The translations under genes were made by a program, and so were the position numbers. The notes beneath the pieces are model-generated. The model did no database searches and had not been told where the DNA came from. It saw nothing but the letters and a program-made list of their open reading frames with translations. From Histidinibacterium lentulum (GTDB lineage: Bacteria; Pseudomonadota; Alphaproteobacteria; Rhodobacterales; Rhodobacteraceae), in contig NZ_ML119086.1 in NCBI RefSeq assembly GCF_003789055.1, positions 248,001 through 312,000 of the forward strand: a stretch of 64,000 nucleotides of DNA, in the 5' to 3' direction. Positions 33,834-43,361 of the stretch are shown here, in pieces (position 1 is the stretch's first letter; the number at the start of each line of letters is the position of its first letter).

Positions 33834-36079
33834 CAGCCCTGGTCCTTTCGCGCCCGGAGATGGGCCAGCACCTCGTCCCGCGGCCCGTCCACGGCGACCC
33901 GGCCATTCTGCAAGATCAGGGTGCGGGTGCAGAGGGCGAGGATCGGCATCCGGTGGGTGGCGATGATCGCGGTGCGGCCCTCGAGCCAGCCGTCGAGACG
34001 GCTGATGAGGGTACTTTCGAGGGTCTGGTCGAGCGCGGCGGTGGGCTCGTCCAGAAGGCAGACGGGCGGGTCCTGGAGCCAGAGCCGCGCCCAGCCGATG
34101 GACTGGCGCTGCCCGATGGAGAGGCCCTCGCCGCCGTCGCGGATCTCGAGGTCGAGGCCCTTGGGATGGCTGCGCACGAAGGGCCCGAGGCCCGCGAAGT
34201 CGAGGGCGGCGAGAAGCCTCTCGTCGTCGCGTTCGAGCATCGTGAGGTCGAGGTTCTCCCGCAGGGTCCCGGCAAAGAGCCGCACTTCCTGGCCGAGGTA
34301 GCCGATGTTGCGGCGCAGGTCGCGCGGCATGACCTGGCCCATGTCGACGCCGTCGATCATCACGCGCCCGCGGGCGGGACGGTAAAGGCCCGACAGCAGC
34401 CGCAGGAAGGTCGACTTGCCCGAGCCGTTGGGGCCGAGCACGGCGACGCGCTGGCCCGCGAGGATCCGGAGCCCGGGAATGTCGAGGGTCTGGGCGCTGT
34501 CCTCGTCGTAGGTGAAGGTCACCTCGCGCAGTTCGAATCCGCCCGAGATGGTCGCCCGGCGCAGGTAGGCGCGATCGTCCTCGTGGTCCTGCGGCGCGAG
34601 GGCCACGGTGTCGAGCGCCGTCAGCGCGGCCTTCACGTTGGCCCAGCGCGAAAGCGTGCCGGCCAGCTGAGTCAGCGGGCCAAGGGTGCGGGAGGTCAGG
34701 ATGCCCACGGCGATGATCGTCCCGACCGTGTAATCTCCCGAGAAGACGAGGAAGGTGCCCGCGACCACGGCGGCCACATAGGTCGCCTGCTGCACCCCTT
34801 GCGCCCAGAAGGTGAGCGTGGAGGCGAGCTTGCGCTGTTCGGAGGTGGCGATCGAGGAAACGGCGGTCAGCTCTCCCCAGACGCGGCGGAAGCGGTCCTC
34901 GCCGCGGTGGGACTTGATCGTGTCGGCTTCGTAGGCGGCCTCGTGCAGGAGGCGGCCGGATTTCTGCGCGGCGCCCTGCGTCTCTTCGGTCAGGCGCATC
35001 ATGCGCCGCTGAAGGAAGATCGAGGGCAGCACCATGAGGATGCCGCCCGCGACGAGCACCCAGACCACGTTGCCGCCGATGGAGGCGACGAGCGCCAGGA
35101 AGAGCACGATGAACGGCAGGTCCGTCAGCGTGCCGATGGTGGAGGCGGTGAAGAACTCGCGGATCGCGCCGAACTCTCGCACCGCCGAGAAGGTTGCCGA
35201 AGGCGTGGCGCCGGGCGTGCCGCGGCGCATCCCCAGAAGCCGGTCCATCAGCATCTCCTGGATGCGGACCTCGATCTGCCGTCCCGCGCCGTCCATGAGC
35301 CGCGCGCGGGCGATCCTGAGCCCGGCCTCGAGCAGCATGGCGAGGCCCGCGCCGATGGCGAGGACCCAGAGCGTCGCGATCGACTGGTGCGGGATCACCC
35401 GGTCGTAGACCTGCAGCGAGAAGAGCGCCACCGCCACCGCAAGCAGGTTCGCCACGAAGGAGCCCAGCGCGACTTCGGCGAAGTAGCGCCTCATGCCGCG
35501 CATCTCGCCCCAGAACCAGTGCGGCGCGCGCGCGGCCCCGGCGTGGCGGCGCGTGAGATCGCGCAGCGCCACGTCGGCGCGGATCACCCGGCCGGTGAAA
35601 TAGGCGGCGAAATCACCGAGCGGCACCTCTGCGCGGTTGTCCCGGCAGGTGGTGTCGTAGACCGTGACGCCGTCGCGGTCCTGGCCGAGCACCAGAACGA
35701 TCTGCCCGCTCGTCATCTCGGCCAGCGCAGGCCAGAGCTGTGCGCGGGGGCGCTCACGCTCGCGGATCCCGGCGACGAGACCCGCGGCGGAGAGCGCGCG
35801 GGCGATGTCGCCCGCCGAAATTTCGGGCGCGGAGGGGTCGTGCATCGCCTCGAGCACATCGGCGCGGACGAGATCGAAGCCCAGAAGCCCCGCGTAGGTC
35901 GCGGCGATGTCGGCGCGTGCGCGGGCCTTTTCGGAATAGCGCGCCTCGGGATCGGGCGCTGCGGAGTCACGGGTGGCATTGGGCGGCGCCATCGAGGTGA
36001 GCCGGGCGGCGCGTCCGGCCACGTCGAAGGAGAGGATCTGCGGCCCCGAGGGGGCGGTTGCGGCGGCGGTATCGGTCAC
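33833..36079 (-). CDS. Type I secretion system permease/ATPase
   Basis: Inner-membrane ABC exporter of the LapB/HlyB type, 748 residues. The N-terminal 40 residues are disordered; about 45-165 is a C39-like domain without a catalytic Cys, so it binds but does not cut its substrate. Five or six membrane helices fill about 200-470. The nucleotide-binding domain has Walker A LGPNGSGKST, signature LSIGQRQ in place of the usual LSGGQ, Walker B VCLLDEPTAALDQ and switch His in IIATHR. The start is GTG at 36079, overlapping the TolC gene stop as GTGA. It exports, by inference, the large adhesin encoded just upstream. Confidence 0.95.
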   Translation of the reverse strand: MTDTAAATAPSGPQILSFDVAGRAARLTSMAPPNATRDSAAPDPEARYSEKARARADIAATYAGLLGFDLVRADVLEAMHDPSAPEISAGDIARALSAAGLVAGIRERERPRAQLWPALAEMTSGQIVLVLGQDRDGVTVYDTTCRDNRAEVPLGDFAAYFTGRVIRADVALRDLTRRHAGAARAPHWFWGEMRGMRRYFAEVALGSFVANLLAVAVALFSLQVYDRVIPHQSIATLWVLAIGAGLAMLLEAGLRIARARLMDGAGRQIEVRIQEMLMDRLLGMRRGTPGATPSATFSAVREFGAIREFFTASTIGTLTDLPFIVLFLALVASIGGNVVWVLVAGGILMVLPSIFLQRRMMRLTEETQGAAQKSGRLLHEAAYEADTIKSHRGEDRFRRVWGELTAVSSIATSEQRKLASTLTFWAQGVQQATYVAAVVAGTFLVFSGDYTVGTIIAVGILTSRTLGPLTQLAGTLSRWANVKAALTALDTVALAPQDHEDDRAYLRRATISGGFELREVTFTYDEDSAQTLDIPGLRILAGQRVAVLGPNGSGKSTFLRLLSGLYRPARGRVMIDGVDMGQVMPRDLRRNIGYLGQEVRLFAGTLRENLDLTMLERDDERLLAALDFAGLGPFVRSHPKGLDLEIRDGGEGLSIGQRQSIGWARLWLQDPPVCLLDEPTAALDQTLESTLISRLDGWLEGRTAIIATHRMPILALCTRTLILQNGRVAVDGPRDEVLAHLRARKDQG

Positions 36080-37443
36080 AGCTTCTCTCCGTCCACGAGG
36101 ACGCCTGCGTCGGCGGCGAGCCGGGCGCGCAGGGCGACCGCCTCATGTGCGAGGGTCACCGCCTCGCGCTCGGCCCGGACCATGGATTCGAAGACGCTTA
36201 CGGTTTCGGACACGCCGCGGCGGCCCGCGTCGAACTGCTCGCGCGTCAGCTCCCAGGTCTGCCGCGCCTGGGCGGCGATCTGCGCGGCCTCTTCGGCGCG
36301 GCGCAGGGCGGCGTCCATCCGGCCCGAGAGCTGTCCCTGGCGACGGGCCGCATCCTCGCGGGCCAGCGCCACCTCGCGCTGCGCGGCTTCCTCGGCGGCC
36401 TCGATGGCGCGCAGCGTGGCGCGGGTGCCGAGCCCGAGCCCGCCCTCGCCGCCCGCGGTGACACCGCTTTCCATGCCGCCGCCCGAAAGCCGGGAGCCCG
36501 CGGTGACGCCGGGAAGCTGTTCGGCGCGGGTGAGCCGGGCCTGGGCCGTGGCGCGGACGGCCTCGGCGCGGGCCTTGGTGACCTTGAGGGATTCGCCGCC
36601 CGCAGGCGCCGGGCCCACGGTCGAGAGGCCCGAGAGCCCCGAGACGGGCTGCGCGGCCATGGCCTGAAGCTCTGCCAGCGCGGTGCGGGCGACCTCGCGG
36701 TCGGCCTCGAGATCTGCGCGCATGCGGGAGAGTTTCTGACCGACGTAGGACAGGTCCGCCCGGTCGGAGATGCCGGCGGTCACCCGCTCCTGCATCACGA
36801 AGTCGAAGCGGCGCATCTGTTCGAGCGCGCCCTCGGTGACGGCGGCGCGGCCGCGCGCGGCCTCGGCCTCGATGTAGAGCTCGAGCGCGGTCATGACGCG
36901 GGTGTTGGTATCCTCGGCCAGCGCCACGGCGGCGACCTCGACATCGGCGCGGGCGTATTCGCGGCCCGCGGTGCGGGCGCCATGGTCGAAGAGCACGGCG
37001 TCGAGGAGCATGGAGGAGGCGACATCCCCGAGCGAGGTCAGGCTGACGACCGGGCCGACCCGGGGGAGCCAGTTCCGCTCGGCGGCCTCGGAGCGCAGGG
37101 TGGCGGCGCGCAGTTCGGCCTCTGCGGTGCGGGCATTGGCGGCGAGCACGGCGTCGGACACGTCGCGCAGCGGCCCCGGCCCCAGCACGGACCGGCGGGC
37201 GAGAAGGCCCGCGATGATCTCGGACTGGCTGCCGTCGGTCAGCTCCGGATCGAGCGCCGCGGCGTCCGGCTCGGGGGCAGCGGTATCGCCGGGGGACAGA
37301 AAGCCGAAGGCCTGCCGGGTCGCCGCGACAAGTCCCTGCCCCTCCTGGTCCGCCTGCCGCGTTCCGGGCGCCATGCATCCCGAAAGCGCCAGCGCGGCGA
37401 GTGCCGCCGCCAGTCCTGCCCGTCCCTGTCTTGCCGATGTCAC
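36076..37443 (-). CDS. TolC family outer membrane efflux protein
   Basis: Outer-membrane trimeric channel subunit for type I secretion. 455 residues from the GTG at 37443. A lipoprotein-like signal (RAGLAAALAALALSGC) ends in a lipobox Cys, as in many TolC homologues. The rest is long amphipathic helices with Ala/Glu/Arg periodicity and two internal repeats, as in TolC. The GTG was chosen for the AGGA seven bases upstream; the longer frame to the ATG at 37491 begins inside a strong hairpin. Overlaps the ABC gene by 4 bp. Confidence 0.92.
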   Translation of the reverse strand: MTSARQGRAGLAAALAALALSGCMAPGTRQADQEGQGLVAATRQAFGFLSPGDTAAPEPDAAALDPELTDGSQSEIIAGLLARRSVLGPGPLRDVSDAVLAANARTAEAELRAATLRSEAAERNWLPRVGPVVSLTSLGDVASSMLLDAVLFDHGARTAGREYARADVEVAAVALAEDTNTRVMTALELYIEAEAARGRAAVTEGALEQMRRFDFVMQERVTAGISDRADLSYVGQKLSRMRADLEADREVARTALAELQAMAAQPVSGLSGLSTVGPAPAGGESLKVTKARAEAVRATAQARLTRAEQLPGVTAGSRLSGGGMESGVTAGGEGGLGLGTRATLRAIEAAEEAAQREVALAREDAARRQGQLSGRMDAALRRAEEAAQIAAQARQTWELTREQFDAGRRGVSETVSVFESMVRAEREAVTLAHEAVALRARLAADAGVLVDGEKL

Positions 37444-37479
37444 GTTACCGTCCTGCCTTGTGGTCTCTTGCGGACTTTG

Positions 37480-37507
37480 GGCGCAGGCCATGGGAGCGGC
37501 CTGCGCC
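37480..37507 (-). terminator. Perfect 10-bp hairpin between adhesin and TolC genes; attenuator or processing site
   Basis: GGCGCAGGCC and GGCCTGCGCC flank an 8-base loop, 16 bp past the adhesin stop and 36 bp before the TolC GTG. No U run follows, so complete termination is unlikely; partial attenuation or protection of the adhesin mRNA 3' end fits better. Confidence 0.6.
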
Positions 37508-37523
37508 TTGGGCGTCGTCGAGG

Positions 37524-40500
37524 TCAGGTGATGACGTTGATGTCCTCTTCGATGAGGACCCGACCGCCCTCGGTGCCGAGGGTGTAGATCGAGTAGCCGT
37601 CCTCGGAGCCGATCAGCGACGCGCCGCCCACGAGGGTGACGGTATCGTCCGCGCCGCCATGGATCTTGAGCGTGTTGTCGTTGCGCGACAGGGACTCGAG
37701 GTCGGCGGCGGTCAGGGTCAGTTCGCTCCAGTCGACGAACTTGAGGTCGATCGCGCCGATGTCGAAGGCGTCGAAGCCCGGATTGTTCACGTCGACCACC
37801 TTGGTGCCCCGGTCGCCGAGCACGAAGAGGGTGGCGTTCTGGTTGCCCGCGAGGTCCGTCGAGCTGATCACGAGCTGGCTGCCGTCGGAGACCGGCGTGT
37901 CGAAGTAGAGGTCGATCTCGTTGTGCCGGGTATCCACCTCGGGGTCGACCGAGAGCTTCGTGCGGCTGCCGTTCGCGTCGATCCGCGTCACTTCGAGATT
38001 CTCGTCGGCCTCGGAGATCCCGAAGGACCGGAGCGAGCCGTCCCTCCCGATGTCGACCGAGGTCGCGACGGGCACTTCGGGGGCGATCGTGTCGACCTGG
38101 AAGAAGTGGTCCTCGGTGCGGGTGTTGCCGGCGATGTCGGTGGCCTCCATCCGGATGCGGCCGGTGTATTCGCCGGTGCGCAGGGCCTCGGGGCCGAAGT
38201 CCACGGTCCAGTTGCCGTCCGCGTCGACGGTGGCCTCCTTGCGCGTGTTCTGCAGCGTCACGAAGAGGGTGGAGCCCTCCTCGACCTTGCCGGTGAGGGT
38301 CACGCCGGCGGCGACCTCGAGCGCGTTGAGGGTGTTGTCGGCGGTCACCGGCCCGTCGAGTTCGAGCCGGTTCACGAGGGTGTCGACCCGGATCGTGCCG
38401 GTGGCGGTTGCGGTGTTGCCCGCGATGTCCGTCGCCGTCGCGCTGACCGCGCGGATGCTCTCGCCGAGCGGCGCATCGGCACGGCGGAACTGCGCGGACC
38501 AGTTGCCCGACGAGTCGGCGACGGTGGTGACGGTATAGTCCTCCACCGAGACCTCCACGACCGCGCCGGCCTCCGCGGTGCCGGTGAGCACGAAGCCATC
38601 GGCGCGTTCCTCGCGGTTGATGATGCCGTCGCCCTCCACCGTGGCGGTCTCCACGGTGACGAAGGTCGTGGTGTCGACCACGACGCTGCGGGTCGCGGAG
38701 GCGGTGTTTCCGGCCGGATCGGTGGCGTTCGCCGTCGCCTGAATGGTGGTCTCGCCCTGGGGCAGCGCGGAGGCGGGGAAGGCCGCGCTCCAGGCGCCCG
38801 AGGCGGCGACCGTGGCGGTCACCGAATGGCCGCCCATCTGGACGATCACGGTCGAGCCGGGATCGGTGGTGCCGGTCAGGACAACGCCGTCGGCGCGCTC
38901 TGCGGCGTTGACGATGTTGTCCCCCTCGAGCGGGGTGGTGTCGAAGGCGACCGAGAGCTCGGTGTCGATGTTGACCGTTCCCGAGGCGAAGGCGGTATTG
39001 CCCAGCGCATCGGTCGCGGTGGCGGTGACGGTGGTCTCATAGGTCCCGCCGGGGATCTCGGCGCGGGCGAACTGGGTGATCCAGTTGCCGTTCTGATCCG
39101 CGACGACGGTCTTGGACGCGGCGCCCATGGTGACCACGACCGTGGCGCCCGCCTCGGCGGTGCCCGTCACGCGCGGTTCGGCGGCGCGCTCGACACGGTT
39201 CACCGTGCCGTCGCCGCCGATGATGGCGGTGTTCACGGTCACGAAGGTCTCGGTGTCCACGAGCACGGTGCCGGAGGTGTTGGCGGTGTTGCCGACCGCA
39301 TCCGTCGCGGTGACGGAGACCTCGAGGTTGTACTCGCCCGGCGTGACGTCCTCTGCGGGAACGAAGGCCGTCCATGACTCGCCGGTAACCGTGGCGGTAT
39401 ATTGCTTGCCGTAGACGGTGACGACGACGCTGGCGCCGGCCTCCGTGGTGCCGGACAGGATCACGCCGTCGGCGGCCTCGACCGCGCTGACCTTGCCGTC
39501 GCCCTCGGTCGCCTCGGCGTCGAAGGTCACGAAGGTCTCGGTGTCCACGTCGAGGAAGTCGCTGTCGCTGCCGGTACCGCCCTCGTTGGTGATGATGACG
39601 GTGACGCTGTCGCTGTATTCGCCCGGCGGAACGTCATCGGGGCCGAAGACCACCTGCCAGTCGCCGTTCTCGTCGACCGTGCCGGTCTGGGTGGAGCCGT
39701 TGCCCAGCGTCACCTCGATGGTGCCGCCCGGGGTCCCGGTGCCGCCGATCGTGACGCCGTCGCGGCGGTCGTCGTCATTGACGACGTGGCCGGCGCTCTG
39801 GGTGCCCTCGCGAATGGTGACGGTGGGCGGGACCGGGGTCTCGGGCTCGTTCGGACCGTCGGGATCTTCCGGATCGTCCGGACCGGGACCGGGACCATCG
39901 GGCCCGTCGCCGTCACCCCCATCGCCGCCGCCGCCACCGCCGCTGCCGCCATCGCCGCCGTCGCCGCTGCCGCCATCACCGCCGTCGCTGCCGCCGTCAC
40001 CGCCGTCGCCGTCCCCGTCCCCGTCCGTATCGCCGGTGTCGGGGTTGGTGTCGGTATTGCTGCTGGTCCGGCCGTCATCGTCGCGGGTGAAGGTGCTTCC
40101 AAGGACAGCCGCGCCAGCGGCGCCAGCGCCCCAGCCCAGCGGACCGATGGCCCCGAAAGCGCCGAGAAGCGGGTTGGCGAGCATGCCGACCGCATCGTCC
40201 TCGACGACCGCGCCTTCCGCGACCAGAAGCTCCGGCCCGCGCAGGAAGAAGAAGGCGTCATCCGGGTTGAACTTGCCGAAGTCGCCGCCGTTCTCGTAGT
40301 TCGCGAAGACCTGACCGCCCTGCCCCGCGACCAGTTCGACACCGTAGAGCTCGCCTCCCGCGGAGACGTAGAGCTGCGAGGTCGGGTTGCCCGCCGCGTC
40401 GAAGAAGCCCTCGAGCACGAGGACCTCGCCATTGGCGAGGGTGATCACGAGCGCCTGCCCCTGCCGCCCGTAGCCGGCGATCTGGCCCGGGTAGAGGTTC

Positions 40501-40613
40501 AGGGAGATGTCCGAGCCGCGTGCGAGGACGACGGACGGCTGAGCACCCGGGACGACCGACCCACGGTCGAACGAGCCCGCACCATCGCGGACGACGAAAT
40601 CAATCGCTGACAT
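37524..40613 (-). CDS. BapA-like surface adhesin with Ig-like repeats, probable type I secretion cargo
   Basis: 1029 residues, very acidic, no Sec signal peptide. N-terminal about 130 residues match the BapA/LapF prefix-type domain (SFDRGSVVPG, DISLNLYPGQIAGYGRQGQ, GGDFGKFNPDDAFFFLRGPE). A hydrophobic segment and a Gly/Asp linker (about 190-250) follow. Six Ig-like repeats of 90-100 residues come next, each with the E.DGxVN..E.ADGVxLTGT.EAGxxVxV pattern and closing TATDxxGNTA. The C-terminal 150 residues (NTLKIHGGADDTVTLVGG through VLIEEDINVIT) resemble type I export regions. Probably shown on or released from the cell surface for biofilm. It precedes tolC-ABC-hlyD on the same strand. No canonical RTX nonapeptides seen. 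Confidence 0.9.
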   Translation of the reverse strand: MSAIDFVVRDGAGSFDRGSVVPGAQPSVVLARGSDISLNLYPGQIAGYGRQGQALVITLANGEVLVLEGFFDAAGNPTSQLYVSAGGELYGVELVAGQGGQVFANYENGGDFGKFNPDDAFFFLRGPELLVAEGAVVEDDAVGMLANPLLGAFGAIGPLGWGAGAAGAAVLGSTFTRDDDGRTSSNTDTNPDTGDTDGDGDGDGGDGGSDGGDGGSGDGGDGGSGGGGGGDGGDGDGPDGPGPGPDDPEDPDGPNEPETPVPPTVTIREGTQSAGHVVNDDDRRDGVTIGGTGTPGGTIEVTLGNGSTQTGTVDENGDWQVVFGPDDVPPGEYSDSVTVIITNEGGTGSDSDFLDVDTETFVTFDAEATEGDGKVSAVEAADGVILSGTTEAGASVVVTVYGKQYTATVTGESWTAFVPAEDVTPGEYNLEVSVTATDAVGNTANTSGTVLVDTETFVTVNTAIIGGDGTVNRVERAAEPRVTGTAEAGATVVVTMGAASKTVVADQNGNWITQFARAEIPGGTYETTVTATATDALGNTAFASGTVNIDTELSVAFDTTPLEGDNIVNAAERADGVVLTGTTDPGSTVIVQMGGHSVTATVAASGAWSAAFPASALPQGETTIQATANATDPAGNTASATRSVVVDTTTFVTVETATVEGDGIINREERADGFVLTGTAEAGAVVEVSVEDYTVTTVADSSGNWSAQFRRADAPLGESIRAVSATATDIAGNTATATGTIRVDTLVNRLELDGPVTADNTLNALEVAAGVTLTGKVEEGSTLFVTLQNTRKEATVDADGNWTVDFGPEALRTGEYTGRIRMEATDIAGNTRTEDHFFQVDTIAPEVPVATSVDIGRDGSLRSFGISEADENLEVTRIDANGSRTKLSVDPEVDTRHNEIDLYFDTPVSDGSQLVISSTDLAGNQNATLFVLGDRGTKVVDVNNPGFDAFDIGAIDLKFVDWSELTLTAADLESLSRNDNTLKIHGGADDTVTLVGGASLIGSEDGYSIYTLGTEGGRVLIEEDINVIT

Positions 40614-40809
40614 ATTCTGCTCTGCCTCGTATTTACCGCCGTGTTTTCACGGTCGGATGCCTGCATTTTTGTATTTGGGCCGAGACTAACGAGCCGGTCG
40701 GCCCGAATCCAGACGCATTTCGGCCACATTATGACGTAAGGTCGTGGTTCGTGCCTTTCGTGCCACGCGCAAGACGGGTGTCACCGCTCCCCCTCGCGCG
40801 CGGCGCGGC

Positions 40810-42531
40810 TCAGTAATCAAGCGCGTCGGGCACGGTGTCGAGCGCGCGGAAGGTCAGGGTGATGCGGCAGCGTCCGGTGTCGAGGAGCTGGCGGTCCAGC
40901 GTTCCACCGAGCTGGTCTGCGAAGGCCACGATCAGGTTCTCGCCGATCGTGGCGTCCGATTCGTCCGTCGCGTGCGCAGGCGGCCCGGTCTCGAGCAGCA
41001 GGGTCACCATCCTCTCGTCGTCCTGGGTCAGGGCGATCTCCACCGGAGTCGCGTCGTCGGCGGTGTTCCCGCCGCCCAGGGCCTCCGCCACCAGGAGCGA
41101 GAGCGGCACGGCCTGCTGGGGGACCAGCACCACCGGCTCGAGCACCATGCGCAGGCGGCTCTGGCCCGGCAGGACGCCGTGCTGGGCGGCGATGTCCTGG
41201 ATCAGGCGGCCCGCCTCCACTGCGCTCATGTCCTTCGACAGGTAGAGATTGCGGTGGATCGCGGCGAGGCTGAGGATCCGGTCCTGGAGGGCGCGCAGCA
41301 CGGCGCGGGCCTCGGGCGAGTCGGCGCGCCTGCGCTTCATCGAGGTGATCGAGCTGAGGAGCTGCAGGTTGTTCTTAACCCGGTGGTGGATCTCCTTCAG
41401 CAGGATGTTCTTCTCGCGCACCGCATCCTCGAGCTGCGCCTCGTCGCGCAGGACGCTTTCGGCCATGGCCACGAACTCGGCGTCCATTTCGCGGAACTCG
41501 GCCGGCGTTCCGGCCTGGGGCGGGGCCACGTCGAGCTGGCGGGAGCGTCCGAAGCTGCGCATCTTGCTGCGCAGCGCCTGGACATGGACCAGCACCAGCC
41601 GGTGCATGGCGATCGAGGCCACGAGCAGGCTCGCGCCCCACATCAGGAGCGGGAAGAGCACGGCGGCGACGGGCGTTGGCAGCCGTCCGAGCCGCGGCAG
41701 CTCGGGCTCCCAGACGCCGAGGACATAGACCTCGCCGGGCACGACGGGGGTGACCGTGTAGGTCTGCATGTCGCCGCCGCGGCTCTCGCCGGTGAAGGCG
41801 CTTGGCGCCTCGGGGAAGAGCGCGGTCAGCTCCTGCCGGGGCATGAGCGCCTCGGGGGGCTGCGGCTCGCCGCTGAGGGTGCTGAGGATCTGGCCGCGCC
41901 GGTTGAAGGTGATCATCTCGAGCGGGTCCTCGGCGATGAGATTCTCGGGACGGCGGCTCCCGGAGGCGGAGGCGAGGACGGTGTTGGGAATGGAGATCGA
42001 TATGGCGCCGAGGTAGCGGCCGGCGTCGAACACCGGTTCGGAGATGATGACGACCCAGTCCTCGCTCACCGGTCCGCGCTGGTTGGAGGAGATGAGGCGG
42101 CGGGGATTTTCGAGGAACTCCAGCCGCTCGGGCGTCATCGGCAGGGTCAGCGCGCCGTCGGCGGTGGAGCAGGCGATATGGCCGTCGGGCGGGATGAAGC
42201 CGACGAAGCTGAACTGCGGATCGTTCTCGATCATCCGGCGAAGGGCGTCGTTGCAGCCCTCGGTGTCGCCGAGGATGCCGGGCGCGAGGCCCGCAAGCGT
42301 CTGGGCCGCGCCGATGGCCCCCGCGACCACCTCGGCCTCGGCGGCGGCGGCGCGTTCGGTGAGCGCGAGAAAGGCGAGTTCCGACCGGCGCAGGGCCTCG
42401 CGCTGGTATTCCTGGGTCTGGATCACCGCGATCAGGCCGAGGGGCAGAAGGGCGATCGTCAGGAAGGCGATCACCCGGAATGTCAGGCCGCGCGCTTCGC
42501 GGCCTCCGCCTTCGGCGGTGTCGGGTATCAC
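40810..42531 (-). CDS. Membrane sensor histidine kinase (HisKA_2) with degenerate ATPase domain, stress-module partner
   Basis: 573 residues. Two membrane helices (about 19-39 and 285-310) flank a 245-residue periplasmic sensor resembling a Cache fold. A linker follows, then the HisKA_2 motif KEIHHRVKNNLQLLSSI with the phospho-accepting His. The catalytic domain is unusual: the N box expected as a TNAxKY-type motif reads VAEALGGGNTADDATP, and the DxGxG and GLGL boxes read ETGPPAHATDES and IGENLIV. It may bind ATP poorly. The start overlaps the ecfG stop as ATGA. Position beside nepR-ecfG and phyR marks it as a PhyR kinase or phosphatase; direction of action is unknown. Confidence 0.9.
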   Translation of the reverse strand: MIPDTAEGGGREARGLTFRVIAFLTIALLPLGLIAVIQTQEYQREALRRSELAFLALTERAAAAEAEVVAGAIGAAQTLAGLAPGILGDTEGCNDALRRMIENDPQFSFVGFIPPDGHIACSTADGALTLPMTPERLEFLENPRRLISSNQRGPVSEDWVVIISEPVFDAGRYLGAISISIPNTVLASASGSRRPENLIAEDPLEMITFNRRGQILSTLSGEPQPPEALMPRQELTALFPEAPSAFTGESRGGDMQTYTVTPVVPGEVYVLGVWEPELPRLGRLPTPVAAVLFPLLMWGASLLVASIAMHRLVLVHVQALRSKMRSFGRSRQLDVAPPQAGTPAEFREMDAEFVAMAESVLRDEAQLEDAVREKNILLKEIHHRVKNNLQLLSSITSMKRRRADSPEARAVLRALQDRILSLAAIHRNLYLSKDMSAVEAGRLIQDIAAQHGVLPGQSRLRMVLEPVVLVPQQAVPLSLLVAEALGGGNTADDATPVEIALTQDDERMVTLLLETGPPAHATDESDATIGENLIVAFADQLGGTLDRQLLDTGRCRITLTFRALDTVPDALDY

Positions 42532-43094
42532 AGGCTGCCCGGGCCGCTCGAGGACAGGACGGCGCGGGTGGCCCCGTCGGTCAGCTCCATGTCCTCGTTG
42601 TCATTGAGGTCGAGAAGTTCCGCGAGCCGGGTGCGGCCCCGGTTGGCGCGGCTCTTGATCGTGCCCACGGCCACGCCGCACATGCGCGCGGCCTCCTCGT
42701 AGGAGAAACCCTGCGCGCCCACCAGCGTCAGCGCTTCGCGCTGCTCGGCGGGAAGCTGGGCGAAGGCGGTGAAGAAATCCGCGAGCTGCAGCTTGCCGTC
42801 GTGTTCGGGCTTCTCGGCCAGCGACGCGGTGAAGGCGCCGTCCACGTCCTCCACCTCGCGCTTCGCCTTGCGACGGCCCGAATAGAAGGTGTTGCGCAGG
42901 ATCGTGAAGAGCCAGGCGCGCAGGTTGGTGCCGGTCTCGAACTTGTCGAAGTTCGACCAGGCCTTGACCACGGTGTCCTGCACGAGGTCGTCCGCCGAGG
43001 CGGAATTCCGCGTGAGGCTGAGCGCGAAGGCACGGAGGGCGGGCAGGTGCGTGACGAGTTCGTCGCGCGGGTCCTGGGCATCGGTTCGGGTCAT
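42528..43094 (-). CDS. ecfG: EcfG-type general stress response sigma factor
   Basis: ECF15-group sigma factor that directs the alphaproteobacterial general stress response. 188 residues: region 2 (RAFALSLTRNSASADDLVQDTVVKAW), including TNLRAWLFTILRNTFYS, a short linker, and region 4 (LPAEQREALTLVGAQGFSYEEAA with GTIKSRANRGRTRLAELL). It is held inactive by NepR until phosphorylated PhyR captures NepR. ATG at 43094, four bases after the nepR stop. The C-terminal 20 residues are a Gly/Ser-ended tail. Expected target promoters are GGAAC-N16/17-GTT. Confidence 0.95.
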   Translation of the reverse strand: MTRTDAQDPRDELVTHLPALRAFALSLTRNSASADDLVQDTVVKAWSNFDKFETGTNLRAWLFTILRNTFYSGRRKAKREVEDVDGAFTASLAEKPEHDGKLQLADFFTAFAQLPAEQREALTLVGAQGFSYEEAARMCGVAVGTIKSRANRGRTRLAELLDLNDNEDMELTDGATRAVLSSSGPGSL

Positions 43095-43098
43095 GGCG

Positions 43099-43299
43099 TC
43101 ACCCGCGATCCGGGTCTTGCTCTGGGGCCGCAGCCTCCACCCCCGCGGCGGCGCTGCCGTTCGCCTCACGACGGCGCAACTCCTCGAGAAGTCCGAGCAG
43201 GCGCTCGGGCAGCGGATCGCTTTCTATTTCCTTGAAGGCCCGACGCAGGTGTGCGTCGATATCTCCGGCCCTGTGCCCCTTCGGCATGTCTTTCCCCAT
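43099..43299 (-). CDS. nepR: NepR anti-sigma factor
   Basis: 66-residue anti-sigma factor that sequesters EcfG. The two conserved helices are visible in HLRRAFKEIESDPLPERLLGLLEEL; flanks are flexible, as in NepR. The annotated ATG at 43299 has AAGG nine bases upstream; an ATG at 43287 with GGAAAG before it is equally possible and would remove four residues. It is cotranscribed with ecfG and divergent from phyR. Confidence 0.93.
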   Translation of the reverse strand: MGKDMPKGHRAGDIDAHLRRAFKEIESDPLPERLLGLLEELRRREANGSAAAGVEAAAPEQDPDRG

Positions 43300-43361
43300 T
43301 CGCCGCGCCTTGGCGTCTTGTCCCCCGGCCTACAGGATATAGGTGTCCTGCACCGCCGACG

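Noticed and set aside
39890-40060. Gly/Asp-rich segment of the adhesin read as RTX calcium-binding repeats
   Set aside because: The units are irregular GDGG/DGGD runs and lack the GGxGxDxUx nonapeptide; best seen as a flexible linker.
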